From Halobacillus_A sp043497005 (GTDB lineage: Bacteria; Bacillota; Bacilli; Bacillales; Halobacillaceae): a stretch of 64,000 nucleotides of DNA. The DNA lies in the NCBI RefSeq assembly GCF_043497005.1, contig NZ_JBIEKE010000001.1, positions 186,001 through 250,000 of the forward strand, in the 5' to 3' direction. Below the pieces are notes generated by a model. That model made no database searches and was not told the DNA's origin. It saw nothing but the letters and a program-made list of their open reading frames with translations. Below are positions 40,774 through 49,950 of the stretch, one piece after another. How positions within the stretch are numbered: position 1 is the first letter of the stretch; every line of letters starts with the position of its first letter. Both the position numbers and the translations under genes were made by a program.

Positions 40774-42696
40774 ATGAATGAAGAGAAAGTGCTTGTAAAG
40801 TTCCCTGATGGAAGCCAGAAGGGTTATCAGATAGGGGTGAGTCTTGAGGAGATAGCCGGATCGATTAGTTCGAGTTTGAAAAAGAACTCCGTAGCCGGCA
40901 AAGTGAATGGGGAACTGTATGATATGAAACGTAGCATCGGGCATGATGCAGAAATCGAATTGTTTGACCTTCATTCGCCTGAAGGCTTGGAAGTCATGAG
41001 GCATTCAGCCGCACATTTACTAGCCCAGGCTGTGAGACGTTTATATGGCGACGTTCATTTAGGTATCGGGCCGGTGGTGGAAAACGGATTTTACTATGAT
41101 ATCGATATCGTTCAATCTCTGCCAGCAGATGATCTGCCCCAGATTGAGAAGATGATGAAAAAAATTATTTCGGAAAACCTTGAAATTAGCAGGGAGGAAA
41201 TTTCACGCAGAGAAGCGGAAATTCTTTTTGCCGCTGAGCCGTTAAAGCTTGAGCTCCTGCAGAGCATTCCCGTTGACGAAGTTGTATCGGTGTATCGCCA
41301 GGGGGAGTTCGTAGACTTATGCCGCGGCCCTCATGTACCGTCGACAAAGTACATTAAAGCTTTTCGGTTAACGCATGTGTCCGGTGCTTACTGGAGGGGG
41401 AACAGTGATAATCAAATGCTGCAGCGTATTTATGGTGCTGCGTTTGCCTCTGCCTCTGAATTGGAGGAATATTTTCATTTTGTCGAGGAAGCGAAGGAAA
41501 GGGATCATCGGAAGCTGGGCCGGCAGATGGAACTGTTTATGTTCTCAGAAGAAGCTCCAGGCATGCCTTTTTATTTGCCGAATGGTCAGGTGCTGCGTAA
41601 TGAGCTTGCAGCGTATTTAAGAAAAGTCCAGCACCAATATGATTATGAGGAGGTCCGTACTCCAATTATGATGAATCAGCGCCTGTGGAAGCAGTCGGGC
41701 CACTGGGATCATTATAAGGAGAACATGTATTTCTCAGAAGTGGATGATCAAAATTTTTCGCTAAAACCAATGAACTGCCCGGGTCACATGATGATATTTA
41801 AAGATAAGCTTCATTCTTATCGTGACCTGCCGATCAGGATGGCGGAATTTGGTCAGGTGCACCGTCACGAGTTCAGCGGTGCTTTAAATGGGCTGCTTAG
41901 AGTACGTACATTCTGCCAGGATGATGCTCATATTTTTGCTGCAGAAACGCAGGTAGAGCAAGAGGTTAAGAGGGCTCTGCAATTAATTGATGAAGTATAC
42001 AGCACGTTCGGTTTTCAATACAGCTTTGAGCTTTCGACTCGTCCGGATGATTATATGGGGGATAAGGCACTTTGGGAGGATGCGGAACAGGCTCTGGAAA
42101 ATGTGCTGGGTGATTTAAATTACAGCTATAACATTAATGAAGGCGATGGGGCTTTTTATGGTCCTAAAATAGATATTCATATAAAAGATGCTCTCAATCG
42201 AAGCCACCAATGTGCGACGGTTCAGCTGGACTTTCAAATGCCTGAAAAATTTGACCTTTCCTATGTGAACGAGCGTAATGAAAAAGTGCGCCCTGTCATT
42301 ATTCATCGTGCAGTATTTGGTTCGATCGACCGGTTTCTCGGTATTTTGATCGAGCATTTCGGCGGAGCATTTCCCGTCTGGCTCGCTCCTATTCAAGTGA
42401 AAGTAATCGGTGTATCGAACGAAGTCCACAACAAATACGTCCAAGAAGTTAAAGACCAGCTGAAGAGGGCGGGGATCCGCGTAGAAGCCGATAGTAGAGA
42501 AGAGAAATTAGGATATAAAATACGTGAGACTCAAATGAATAAAGTTCCTTATGTGCTGGTAGTGGGTGATCAAGAGATGGAATACCGGTCAGTTAATGTA
42601 AGAAAATACGGGCAGAAAGAATCCGAGAATCTTAAATTAGATGAATTTATACGTGCCGTTAATCATAAAATCACGGCTAGGAGTCTGAAACTCTAG
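40774..42696 (+). CDS. thrS: Threonyl-tRNA synthetase
   Basis: 640 residues, full length. An N-terminal TGS domain (about 1-63) and editing domain with HSAAH (His near 77 and 81, one of the zinc-site motifs) precede the class II core: EVRTPIMMNQRLWKQSGHWD, NCPGHMMIFKDKLHSYRDLP, RMAEFGQVHRHEFSGALNGL (motif 2) and HRAVFGSIDRFLGILIEHFG (motif 3). The anticodon-binding domain closes the protein. ATG 40774 fits AAAGGAG. The tandem T-box leader resembles B. subtilis thrZ, so it may be the inducible paralogue. Confidence 0.95.
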   Translation: MNEEKVLVKFPDGSQKGYQIGVSLEEIAGSISSSLKKNSVAGKVNGELYDMKRSIGHDAEIELFDLHSPEGLEVMRHSAAHLLAQAVRRLYGDVHLGIGPVVENGFYYDIDIVQSLPADDLPQIEKMMKKIISENLEISREEISRREAEILFAAEPLKLELLQSIPVDEVVSVYRQGEFVDLCRGPHVPSTKYIKAFRLTHVSGAYWRGNSDNQMLQRIYGAAFASASELEEYFHFVEEAKERDHRKLGRQMELFMFSEEAPGMPFYLPNGQVLRNELAAYLRKVQHQYDYEEVRTPIMMNQRLWKQSGHWDHYKENMYFSEVDDQNFSLKPMNCPGHMMIFKDKLHSYRDLPIRMAEFGQVHRHEFSGALNGLLRVRTFCQDDAHIFAAETQVEQEVKRALQLIDEVYSTFGFQYSFELSTRPDDYMGDKALWEDAEQALENVLGDLNYSYNINEGDGAFYGPKIDIHIKDALNRSHQCATVQLDFQMPEKFDLSYVNERNEKVRPVIIHRAVFGSIDRFLGILIEHFGGAFPVWLAPIQVKVIGVSNEVHNKYVQEVKDQLKRAGIRVEADSREEKLGYKIRETQMNKVPYVLVVGDQEMEYRSVNVRKYGQKESENLKLDEFIRAVNHKITARSLKL

Positions 42697-42710
42697 GTAT
42701 GCCGCGGTTG

Positions 42711-42742
42711 GTTCCTTTATCAGGAGCTGACCGTTTTTTATT
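42711..42742 (+). terminator. Intrinsic terminator after thrS
   Basis: CGGTTGGTTCCT pairs with AGGAGCTGACCG (one mismatch), then TTTTTTATT. Confidence 0.8.
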
Positions 42743-42789
42743 GGCAAAAATTAGATTGCTTTTTCATAAGAAAAGGCTTACAATAAAAA

Positions 42790-42815
42790 TATAATATCAG
42801 GTCATCTGATGACCT
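42790..42815 (+). promoter_or_regulatory. lutP -10 and LutR operator 1
   Basis: TATAAT at 42790-42795 is followed by AGGTCATCTGATGACCT (42799-42815), a palindrome with perfect 8-bp arms. It contains TCATC-N-GATGA, the known LutR recognition sequence. The same 17 bp recur before lutR at 44511. No clear -35 is seen. Confidence 0.85.
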
Positions 42816-42853
42816 TACTTTTAAAAGAAGAGCAAGTGCTGGAGGGAGACCAT

Positions 42854-44440
42854 ATGCTGTTGCTGGTAGCGTTTAGTGCAATTATTACACCGTTTGTTTT
42901 TCTCGTTCTGTTGCGGATGTCGGCGAAAAAGGGGATGTTCTTCAGTGCGCTCATCGTACTTTCTTTAGCTTTTACAGTATGGGGAATGGATGCGGCAGTG
43001 ATCGCTGCTTCCGTTCTTGAAGGTGCTCATAAGACGTTGACGATTCTGCTTATTTTATTCGGTGCGATTGTTCTGTTAAATACGCTGCGGCGGACAGGTG
43101 CTGTGGACCGGATTAATCAGGGGTTCCGCAGCATCTCTACAGATATGCGTGTTCAAGTAATTATTGTCGCCTTTTTGTTTGGTTCGTTAATTGAAGGGGC
43201 TTCCGGATTTGGCACACCTGCTGCGGTTACAGGGCCGTTAATGGTGGCCCTTGGATTTACTCCGATGGCTGCTGCGGCTCTTGCTTTAATAGCGGATAGT
43301 TCAGCTGTGTCTTATGGAGCGGTCGGAACGCCGATTCAAGTGGGGTTAAGCAACTTACCTGAGGCCGGGATTCCATTTTATAAAGAGATAGGAGCACAAG
43401 TCGCGTTTATCGATTTATTTGTCGGTACGTTCGTTCCATTTGTATTGGTGATTGTACTTACGCTGTTTTTTGGTAAAAGAAAAGGATTTAAAGATGCATT
43501 TGAATTATTTCCGTGGGCATTTTTGGTCGGTATTTCCTACACGTCTTCCGCGTGGCTGTACGCGACGTTGTTTGGACACGAATTTGTAGCGATTTTAGCT
43601 TCTTTGACTGCCCTTATTGTCGCAACTACGACTGCAAGCAAGGGGTTCCTGCTGCCGAAAAGAAATTGGCAGGACGCACTGGCGGAGGATGCGGAAGAAG
43701 TGAACGAGACGTCTTCCATGCCTTTAGTCACCGCGTGGTCTCCTTATTTAATTATTGTCGTCTTACTATTAGTCACACGCATCATTCCCGCCGTTAAAAA
43801 CGCAGCAATGTCGTGGGTCGATCTTACATGGGTGAATATCCTTGGTGTGGAGGGCATTACATCGAAATGGGAAGTCCTTTATTCTCCGGGAACGGTGCTT
43901 GTCGCTGCCGCTTTACTTGCGGTCGCCATTCAGCGAGCCTCCTTCCAGCATTTTGTAAAAGCGTCAAAAGAGTCCGTACGGTCAATGAAAGATGCAGCGC
44001 TTGCGCTCGCCGCTACGCTTGCACTTGTTCAAGTGTTCACAAATTCCGGTATGAATGCACAAGATTTAGTAAGCATGCCGGAATATATCGCGGAAACACT
44101 GGCGGGAAGCTTTGGTCCGATGTGGATTTTAGTCGCTCCATTCCTCGGAGAGCTGGGCTCTTTCATTACAGGGAGTGCGACGGTCTCACAGCTTACGTTT
44201 TCCCCGATTCAATATAATATTGCACAAGCGACAGGACTAGATTCCAACACGGTTCTTTCTCTTCAGGTGATCGGCGCATCTGCAGGAAACATGATTTGTG
44301 TGCATAACGTAGTAGCTGCAGGTGCTGTCGTCGGACTTTCTGGAAAAGAAGGCGATATTATTCGAAAAACACTGGGACCGGCGCTTCTCTATGGTGCGGC
44401 AGCCGGAATTGCAGCCTTGGGAATAAGCTTGTTCATGTAA
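42854..44440 (+). CDS. lutP: L-lactate permease (LctP/LldP family)
   Basis: 528 residues with about 14 helices and the family segments GSLIEGASGFGTPAAVTGPL and ADSSAVSYGAVGTPIQVGLS, then FLGELGSFITGSATVSQLTF near the C-terminus. It imports lactate with protons. ATG 42854 is right behind GGAGGGAG; the longer frame to 42809 begins inside the LutR operator and is rejected. It lies upstream of lutR-lutABC and is controlled by the same operator. Confidence 0.93.
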   Translation: MLLLVAFSAIITPFVFLVLLRMSAKKGMFFSALIVLSLAFTVWGMDAAVIAASVLEGAHKTLTILLILFGAIVLLNTLRRTGAVDRINQGFRSISTDMRVQVIIVAFLFGSLIEGASGFGTPAAVTGPLMVALGFTPMAAAALALIADSSAVSYGAVGTPIQVGLSNLPEAGIPFYKEIGAQVAFIDLFVGTFVPFVLVIVLTLFFGKRKGFKDAFELFPWAFLVGISYTSSAWLYATLFGHEFVAILASLTALIVATTTASKGFLLPKRNWQDALAEDAEEVNETSSMPLVTAWSPYLIIVVLLLVTRIIPAVKNAAMSWVDLTWVNILGVEGITSKWEVLYSPGTVLVAAALLAVAIQRASFQHFVKASKESVRSMKDAALALAATLALVQVFTNSGMNAQDLVSMPEYIAETLAGSFGPMWILVAPFLGELGSFITGSATVSQLTFSPIQYNIAQATGLDSNTVLSLQVIGASAGNMICVHNVVAAGAVVGLSGKEGDIIRKTLGPALLYGAAAGIAALGISLFM

Positions 44441-44471
44441 TTTTTGCAGACGCTCTCTATCTCTCCTTTCC

Positions 44472-44527
44472 TTGTTATTTCCAGTTAAAGAGCCTACAAT
44501 ATAGTAAAACAGGTCATCTGATGACCT
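44472..44527 (+). promoter_or_regulatory. lutR promoter and LutR operator 2
   Basis: TTGTTA (44472-44477), 17-bp spacer, TACAAT (44495-44500). AGGTCATCTGATGACCT sits at 44511-44527, just after the expected start site, where bound LutR would block transcription of its own gene and possibly lutABC. Confidence 0.85.
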
Positions 44528-44554
44528 AACTAAAGTGTAAGAGAGGTCATAGTT

Positions 44555-45262
44555 GTGGAATACAAACCCGTTCGTTCGAAAAAAATTTATGAGCAAGTCG
44601 CTGATGCTCTGCTTGAATCATTAAAAGAAGGCGACTTGAAGCCGGGAGACAAGCTCGACAGCGTCGAACATTTAGCAAAAAGCTTTAATGTTGGTCGTTC
44701 GGCTATTCGTGAGGCCTTGAGTGCTTTACGGGCGATGGGCATTCTTGAGATGCGCCAGGGGGAAGGAACATACGTGAAAGCGTTCGATGCGTCCAGGTTT
44801 TCGCTGCCCGTCTCAGTAGCATTTTTAATGAAGCGTGAGGATGTGAAGGATTTGCTTGAGGTACGCCACGTTCTTGAAGTAGGGGCGGCAGGCCTGGCTG
44901 CGCTTCACTGTACCGAGGAAGACTTGCAGCCGATGGAGAATGCCCTTCTTGCAATGGAAGAAGCGAAAGGAAACGGCGAGCTGGGCGATCGGGCTGATCT
45001 TGAATTTCATGTCGCACTCGTGCAGGCGACGCATAATCAAATGTTTATTCATCTAATGAAGAGTGTCGCGGATATCATGGTGCAGGCAATGAGGGAAACA
45101 AGAAAGCTGCTTCATACCAAAGAGGGGACGGAGCGGCTGCTTGAAGAGCACCGGCAGATTTTTGCTGCGGTAGCCGAGCGTAATGAGCAAGGGGCAAAAG
45201 ACGCCATGTATAACCACTTAAGCCATGTGGAAGCTTCATTAAACCAATATTTAAAAATTTAA
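44555..45262 (+). CDS. lutR: GntR/FadR-type lactate regulator LutR
   Basis: 235 residues. GntR helix-turn-helix at about 10-75 (YEQVADALLESLKEGDLKPG, then VGRSAIREALSALRAMGILE) and an all-helical FCD domain at 85-225 (LLEVRHVLEVGAAGLAALHC, DLEFHVALVQATHNQMFIHL, with the His metal ligands). It represses lactate genes until lactate is present. GTG start. Identical palindromes before itself and lutP support autoregulation; it is followed in the same direction by lutABC. Confidence 0.92.
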   Translation: MEYKPVRSKKIYEQVADALLESLKEGDLKPGDKLDSVEHLAKSFNVGRSAIREALSALRAMGILEMRQGEGTYVKAFDASRFSLPVSVAFLMKREDVKDLLEVRHVLEVGAAGLAALHCTEEDLQPMENALLAMEEAKGNGELGDRADLEFHVALVQATHNQMFIHLMKSVADIMVQAMRETRKLLHTKEGTERLLEEHRQIFAAVAERNEQGAKDAMYNHLSHVEASLNQYLKI

Positions 45263-45286
45263 ACGAGGAAAGGGAGAGGGGCGGAG

Positions 45287-46003
45287 ATGAGAGTATCTTT
45301 GTTCATAACATGTTTGTGTGACACGCTGACGCCGGATGTCGGGAAAGATACGGTGCAGCTGCTGGAACGGTTTGGCTGTGAAGTTGATTTTCCTCAAGGG
45401 CAGACGTGCTGCGGCCAGCCGGCTTACAACAGCGGCTACGTTAAGGAATCAAAGCAGGCGATGAAGCAGATGATTAGAGCCTTTGAAGCAAGTGAATATG
45501 TTGTTGGCCCATCGGGATCTTGTGTGCACATGCTGAAGGAATATCCGAAGGTACTGGACGATGAGCCTGGATGGAAGGAACGAGCAGAAACCCTCGTTCA
45601 GAAAACATATGAGCTGACCCAGTTTCTTGTCGATGTGCTTGAGGTAAAAGATGTTGGCTCGACTTTTCAAGGCAAAGCTACGTATCACCCTTCCTGCCAT
45701 ATGACCCGCCTGCTCGGGGTGACAGACGCCCCGCGCATTTTACTTGAGAATGTGGAAGGACTAGAAATCATCGACCTCCCGCTAAAAGAAGACTGCTGCG
45801 GATTTGGCGGTACCTTTGCCGTAAAGAATGCAACTGTCTCTGAGCAGATGGTTCATGAAAAAGCTGAACATATCACCGAAACGAAAGCCGAATACTTAAT
45901 TGGCGGCGATATGGGCTGTCTTATGAATATGGGCGGACGTTTAAGGCGCAACGACAAGGACGTTAAAGTGCTGCATATTGCACAGGTGCTGAACAGTCAA
46001 TAA
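45287..46003 (+). CDS. lutA: Lactate utilisation protein LutA, iron-sulfur CCG protein
   Basis: 238 residues with two cysteine-rich CCG domains: CCGQPAYNSGY near residue 45 and CCGFGGTFAVKN near 170, plus HPSCHMTRLLG. These ligate iron-sulfur clusters. With LutB and LutC it forms the complex that oxidises L-lactate to pyruvate in Bacillus. It lies 24 bp after lutR and leads the lutABC run. Confidence 0.94.
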   Translation: MRVSLFITCLCDTLTPDVGKDTVQLLERFGCEVDFPQGQTCCGQPAYNSGYVKESKQAMKQMIRAFEASEYVVGPSGSCVHMLKEYPKVLDDEPGWKERAETLVQKTYELTQFLVDVLEVKDVGSTFQGKATYHPSCHMTRLLGVTDAPRILLENVEGLEIIDLPLKEDCCGFGGTFAVKNATVSEQMVHEKAEHITETKAEYLIGGDMGCLMNMGGRLRRNDKDVKVLHIAQVLNSQ

Positions 46004-46018
46004 GAAAGGAGTGGAAAG

Positions 46019-47446
46019 ATGAGCATAAAAATTGGGAAGCAGACGTACGCGGAGCGGATTCAGGATGGCATAGACAATGCATTTATGCGGCAGGCGGTTT
46101 CTTCGGCGCAGGGGCGATTCCGGTCGGGACGTTTGAAAGCCGCGGAAGATCTTGGTGACTGGGAAGAATGGCGCACGCTCGGAGAAGAAATACGCAGCCA
46201 CACGATGGAAAACCTCGATTACTATTTGCACCAGCTGAGCGAACAGGTGGAAAAGCGAGGCGGCACGGTGTATTTTGCTAAAACGGCAGAGGATGCGAAT
46301 CAATACGTTCAGAAAATTGCTCGAGAAAAAGAAGCGAAGAAAGTCGTGAAATCAAAGTCGATGGTGACGGAAGAAATCGGCTTAAATGAAGCGTTGGAAG
46401 AGAGCGGGTGTGAGGTCGTCGAATCTGATTTAGGCGAGTGGATTCTCCAATTGGATGAAGATCCGCCTTCTCACATCGTGACCCCTGCCCTGCATAAAAA
46501 CAAAGAACAAATTCGTGAAACATTTGTGGAGAAGAAAGGCTATACAGGATCGGATCAGCCGGAAGAGCTCGCCGCGTTTGCGCGAGAGCAGCTCCGGCAG
46601 GATTTTCTTTCAGCTGATATCGGTGTGACCGGGTGTAACTTTGCTGTGGCTGAGTCCGGTGCTGTCACCCTTGTAACAAACGAAGGCAATGCGCGTATGG
46701 TCACATCGCTTCCCGATACGCAGATTTCCGTTATGGGAATGGAGCGGATTGTGCCCACGTGGGAGGATCTTGAAGTGGTGGTTAGTTTATTAACCCGGGC
46801 CGCTGTCGGACAAAAGCTGACGAGTTATATTACGGCGCTGACAGGGACGAGACTGGAAGAAGAAGTCGATGGACCCGAGGATTTCCACCTTGTCATCGTG
46901 GATAATGGCCGCTCGAAGATTCTCGGCACGGAGTTCCAGTCGGCTCTGCACTGCATTCGCTGTGCAGCCTGCATTAATGCCTGCCCGGTATATCGCCACG
47001 TCGGCGGTCACTCATACGGCTCCATTTACCCTGGACCGATAGGCGCAGTGCTGACCCCGCTGCTTGACGGCTATGAAGATCATAAAGATCTGCCGTATGC
47101 CTCGACGTTGTGTGCAGCCTGCACCGAAGCTTGTCCGGTCAAAATACCACTTCACGAGCATTTAATCCGTCACCGGGAAATTATTGTAGAGCGCGAGAAT
47201 ATGGGATCAAAAGCAGAAGGCGTCATGATGAAGGGTTATGCAAAATGGGCTTCCACTTCAGCTGCCTACAAGCTGAGTACGAAAATGGCGCACACAGCTT
47301 TAAAGCCGTGGACAGAAGATGACTACATCTCAAACGGACCGGGACCGCTTAAAGGATGGACGGACTCAAGGGACTTCCCTGCTCCTGCCCGGCAAAGCTT
47401 CCGCAGCTGGTACAAACAACGGGAGAAGAGGAGGAATGACGGATGA
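46019..47446 (+). CDS. lutB: Lactate utilisation protein LutB, iron-sulfur protein
   Basis: 475 residues. An N-terminal LUD domain (about 60-300; VGVTGCNFAVAESGAVTLVT-like stretch) is followed by two 4Fe-4S motifs, CIRCAACINACPVYRHVGGH (about 310) and CAACTEACPVKIPLHEHL (about 365), and a C-terminal extension. Electron-transfer subunit of the L-lactate oxidising complex. Overlaps lutC by 4 bp. Confidence 0.94.
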   Translation: MSIKIGKQTYAERIQDGIDNAFMRQAVSSAQGRFRSGRLKAAEDLGDWEEWRTLGEEIRSHTMENLDYYLHQLSEQVEKRGGTVYFAKTAEDANQYVQKIAREKEAKKVVKSKSMVTEEIGLNEALEESGCEVVESDLGEWILQLDEDPPSHIVTPALHKNKEQIRETFVEKKGYTGSDQPEELAAFAREQLRQDFLSADIGVTGCNFAVAESGAVTLVTNEGNARMVTSLPDTQISVMGMERIVPTWEDLEVVVSLLTRAAVGQKLTSYITALTGTRLEEEVDGPEDFHLVIVDNGRSKILGTEFQSALHCIRCAACINACPVYRHVGGHSYGSIYPGPIGAVLTPLLDGYEDHKDLPYASTLCAACTEACPVKIPLHEHLIRHREIIVERENMGSKAEGVMMKGYAKWASTSAAYKLSTKMAHTALKPWTEDDYISNGPGPLKGWTDSRDFPAPARQSFRSWYKQREKRRNDG

Positions 47447-48150
47447 CCATTCATCACCGCGAGAGTTTTTTAGATGAAATTGCTGAGCAGCTCGGCAGGC
47501 CGCGGCGGACAGAAGTTGAACCGCCGGTCTACTCTGTGCAACCCCAGGATCGCGTGCTTGCAGGGGCAACGGCAGATGAACTCGTCGACGTATTGGAGAA
47601 GCAATGTGAAGTCATTCATACCAACCTGGAGAAAGCCACCGTTGAAACCTTACCCGAAGTTTTACGTGAGGTGCTGAAAGCTTATGACGTCCGTTCGGTC
47701 GTAGCGGCAGGAGGGCCTCGTAATCAAGTGAGCGGCATGGATACGTTTTACGATCAGTTAAGCGGCGAAGGCTATGAGGTGCGTGTATGGGATGAACAGG
47801 AAGGCCGGAGCAATGTGGAATTTGCCGAACGCGCCGGCGCCGGCATTGTGTTCAGTGACTTAACACTTGCCGAATCAGGGACCGTAGCGCTGTTTAACGA
47901 TCGATTTAACGGCCGCTCGATCAGTCTTCTTCCTGAAACCTTTATCGCAATTGTTCCTAAAAGTACGCTCGTGCCGCGCATGACCCAGGCAGGTAGGCTG
48001 ATTCACGCCGAAGAAAGCAAAGGAAACCCTGTGTCCTCCTGCGTCAGCTTCGTAACAGGACCGAGCAACAGTGCGGACATTGAGATGAACTTAATTGTCG
48101 GTGTTCACGGTCCTGTAAAAGCAACCTATATCGTTGTGGAAGATATGTAG
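47443..48150 (+). CDS. lutC: Lactate utilisation protein LutC
   Basis: 235 residues with a LUD domain (about 50-230): GAGIVFSDLTLAESGTVALF and LLPETFIAIVPKSTLVPRMT are the family signatures, and it ends VGVHGPVKATYIVVED. Third component of the L-lactate oxidation complex. Starts in an ATGA overlap with lutB, so translation is coupled. Confidence 0.94.
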   Translation: MTIHHRESFLDEIAEQLGRPRRTEVEPPVYSVQPQDRVLAGATADELVDVLEKQCEVIHTNLEKATVETLPEVLREVLKAYDVRSVVAAGGPRNQVSGMDTFYDQLSGEGYEVRVWDEQEGRSNVEFAERAGAGIVFSDLTLAESGTVALFNDRFNGRSISLLPETFIAIVPKSTLVPRMTQAGRLIHAEESKGNPVSSCVSFVTGPSNSADIEMNLIVGVHGPVKATYIVVEDM

Positions 48151-48167
48151 TATGTTCCATCATAAAA

Positions 48168-48206
48168 AATCAGCCTTCGCATGGTGCGCGTCGGCTGATT
48201 TTTTTA
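48168..48206. terminator. Bidirectional terminator
   Basis: AATCAGCC and GGCTGATT form the stem, with A-rich and T-rich flanks, between convergent lutC and the HxlR gene. Confidence 0.8.
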
Positions 48207-48566
48207 TTCATTTAAAACACTTTCCTCTAATACTTCGGACTTGTCTCCGTGCACCTTCTCTATGTGTCCTTCCCCCCAGGCGCAGAGAGAATCCAGTATA
48301 CTTTGTAAGCTCCATCCATAGTCGCTTAATTCATATTCTACTTTCGGAGGTACTTGATTATAAATGATGCGGTTGATTACGCCGTGATCTTCGAGCTCGC
48401 GCAGCTGCTGAGTGAGCATTTTCTGCGTAATGTTCGGCATCAGGCGCTTCAGTTCACTCGTTCGTTTCTTCCCATAGGTTAAATGACAGAGGATCACACA
48501 TTTCCATTTACCGCCAATCACTTCCAAGGTTGCTTCTACGCCTATATTGTATTTCTTTTTCTCCAA
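48204..48566 (-). CDS. HxlR-family HTH regulator
   Basis: 120 residues. Winged helix of the HxlR type: TLEVIGGKWKCVILCHLTYG, LKRLMPNITQKMLTQQLREL, then the VEYELSDYGWSLQSILDSLC wing and dimer helix. HxlR regulators often sense electrophiles through Cys; two Cys occur (KWKCVILC) near residue 23-27. It is divergent from the MFS gene, and two tandem inverted repeats lie between them. Confidence 0.88.
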   Translation of the reverse strand: MEKKKYNIGVEATLEVIGGKWKCVILCHLTYGKKRTSELKRLMPNITQKMLTQQLRELEDHGVINRIIYNQVPPKVEYELSDYGWSLQSILDSLCAWGEGHIEKVHGDKSEVLEESVLNE

Positions 48567-48594
48567 TATATTTTTCCTCCTTCACAGGTACTAA

Positions 48595-48632
48595 AAAGTA
48601 CCTATAGTACTTTAAGGTATCTATAGAACTTT
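48595..48632. promoter_or_regulatory. Tandem 19-bp inverted repeats, likely HxlR operators
   Basis: AAAGTACCTATAGTACTTT (48595-48613; perfect 7-bp arms) abuts the diverged copy AAGGTATCTATAGAACTTT (48614-48632). Both keep CTATA as the centre. The position between divergent regulator and transporter fits autoregulation. Confidence 0.7.
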
Positions 48633-48716
48633 AAAGTGCGTACTTCCTTTTATTTTAACTATAGATCATACTAACACTTGCCGGCAATAAAATATATCTT
48701 TTTAGGAGGAAAGTTC

Positions 48717-49931
48717 ATGAGTGTTGATAAAAAGAGAAGCTTTCTCGGTCTTCTCGCTTTAGCGGTGAGTGCGTTTGCTATTGGGACGACTGAATTTATT
48801 AGTGTCGGACTTTTACCTCTCATTTCAGAGGATTTAAATATATCAGTGAAGACAGCAGGTTTAACCGTTTCGCTCTATGCTCTTGGTGTAACCTTTGGAG
48901 CGCCGATCCTGACATCATTGACTTCGAGGATGTCGAGAAAATCTTTATTATTATGGATTATGGTGATCTTTATTATCGGAAATAGTCTGGCGGCTGGAGC
49001 AACAAGTGTAGGGGTACTCCTTTTTGCCCGTGTCATCTCCGCTTTTTCTCACGGCGTATTTATGTCGATTGGGTCTACTATTGCTGCTAATTTAGTTCCG
49101 GAAAATAAAAGAGCGAGCGCGATTTCCATTATGTTTACCGGGCTGACCGTGGCGACTGTTACAGGGGTGCCTTTTGGGACATTTCTTGGTCAGCAGTTCG
49201 GCTGGCGAATCGCTTTTCTAACGATTGTCGGGATTGGGGTTATTGCTTTAATCGCCAACAGCGTTCTTATTCCATCGGGATTAAAAACGGGAGCTCGTAC
49301 GTATTTACGTGATCAAGTGAAGCTTATTACGAATGGACGTCTGCTGCTCGTTTTTACCATTACCGCATTAGGGTACGGTGGAACATTTGTAGCGTTTACG
49401 TATTTATCTCCTTTATTACAGGAAGTAACAGGATTCAGCGCCAATACCGTTACCGTCATCCTGCTCGTTTATGGCATTGCGATAGCCATTGGAAATATGA
49501 CAGGCGGGAAGTTGGCAGACCATCATCCCGTACGGGCGCTGTTTTTCATGTTTATCATACAGGCCGTCGTATTGTTTACCGTCTCGCTGACAGCTCCATT
49601 TAAAGCTGCAGGGTTAATCAGTATCGTCCTGATGGGGTTGTTTGCCTTTATGAATGTACCGGGACTTCAAGTATATGTCGTGACGCTTGCCGAACGTTTT
49701 GTTCCAAGTGCAGTCGATGTAGCCTCGGCTATTAATATCGCTGCTTTTAATGCAGGAATCGCGATTGGTTCGTATTTAGGCGGGATTATTACGGAATCTA
49801 TTGGTCTTATTCATACAGGATGGATTGGTGGTGTGATGGTTACATCAGCTGTATTACTCACAGGATGGAGTTTAAAACTCGAGAATAACGATCGATTGCA
49901 GAGAAATTTTACAGAGAAAAAAGCTTGCTAA
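48717..49931 (+). CDS. MFS transporter (AraJ/YdhP-like, sugar or drug efflux)
   Basis: 404 residues with 12 helices. AraJ-type motifs: AIGTTEFISVGLLPLISEDL in helix 1, SHGVFMSIGSTIAANLVPEN and GVPFGTFLGQQFGWRIAFLT. This family exports sugars, purines or drugs. ATG 48717 lies behind AGGAGGAAAG; the longer frame to 48678 lacks a ribosome site. It is divergent from HxlR and followed 20 bp later by the broken aldo/keto reductase, so the three form one regulon. Confidence 0.88.
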   Translation: MSVDKKRSFLGLLALAVSAFAIGTTEFISVGLLPLISEDLNISVKTAGLTVSLYALGVTFGAPILTSLTSRMSRKSLLLWIMVIFIIGNSLAAGATSVGVLLFARVISAFSHGVFMSIGSTIAANLVPENKRASAISIMFTGLTVATVTGVPFGTFLGQQFGWRIAFLTIVGIGVIALIANSVLIPSGLKTGARTYLRDQVKLITNGRLLLVFTITALGYGGTFVAFTYLSPLLQEVTGFSANTVTVILLVYGIAIAIGNMTGGKLADHHPVRALFFMFIIQAVVLFTVSLTAPFKAAGLISIVLMGLFAFMNVPGLQVYVVTLAERFVPSAVDVASAINIAAFNAGIAIGSYLGGIITESIGLIHTGWIGGVMVTSAVLLTGWSLKLENNDRLQRNFTEKKAC

Positions 49932-49950
49932 ATTAAAGGAGGAAATGAAA

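Noticed and set aside
46555..47011. Antisense frames within lutB
   Set aside because: Shadows of a strongly supported gene; sequence is explained by LutB motifs.
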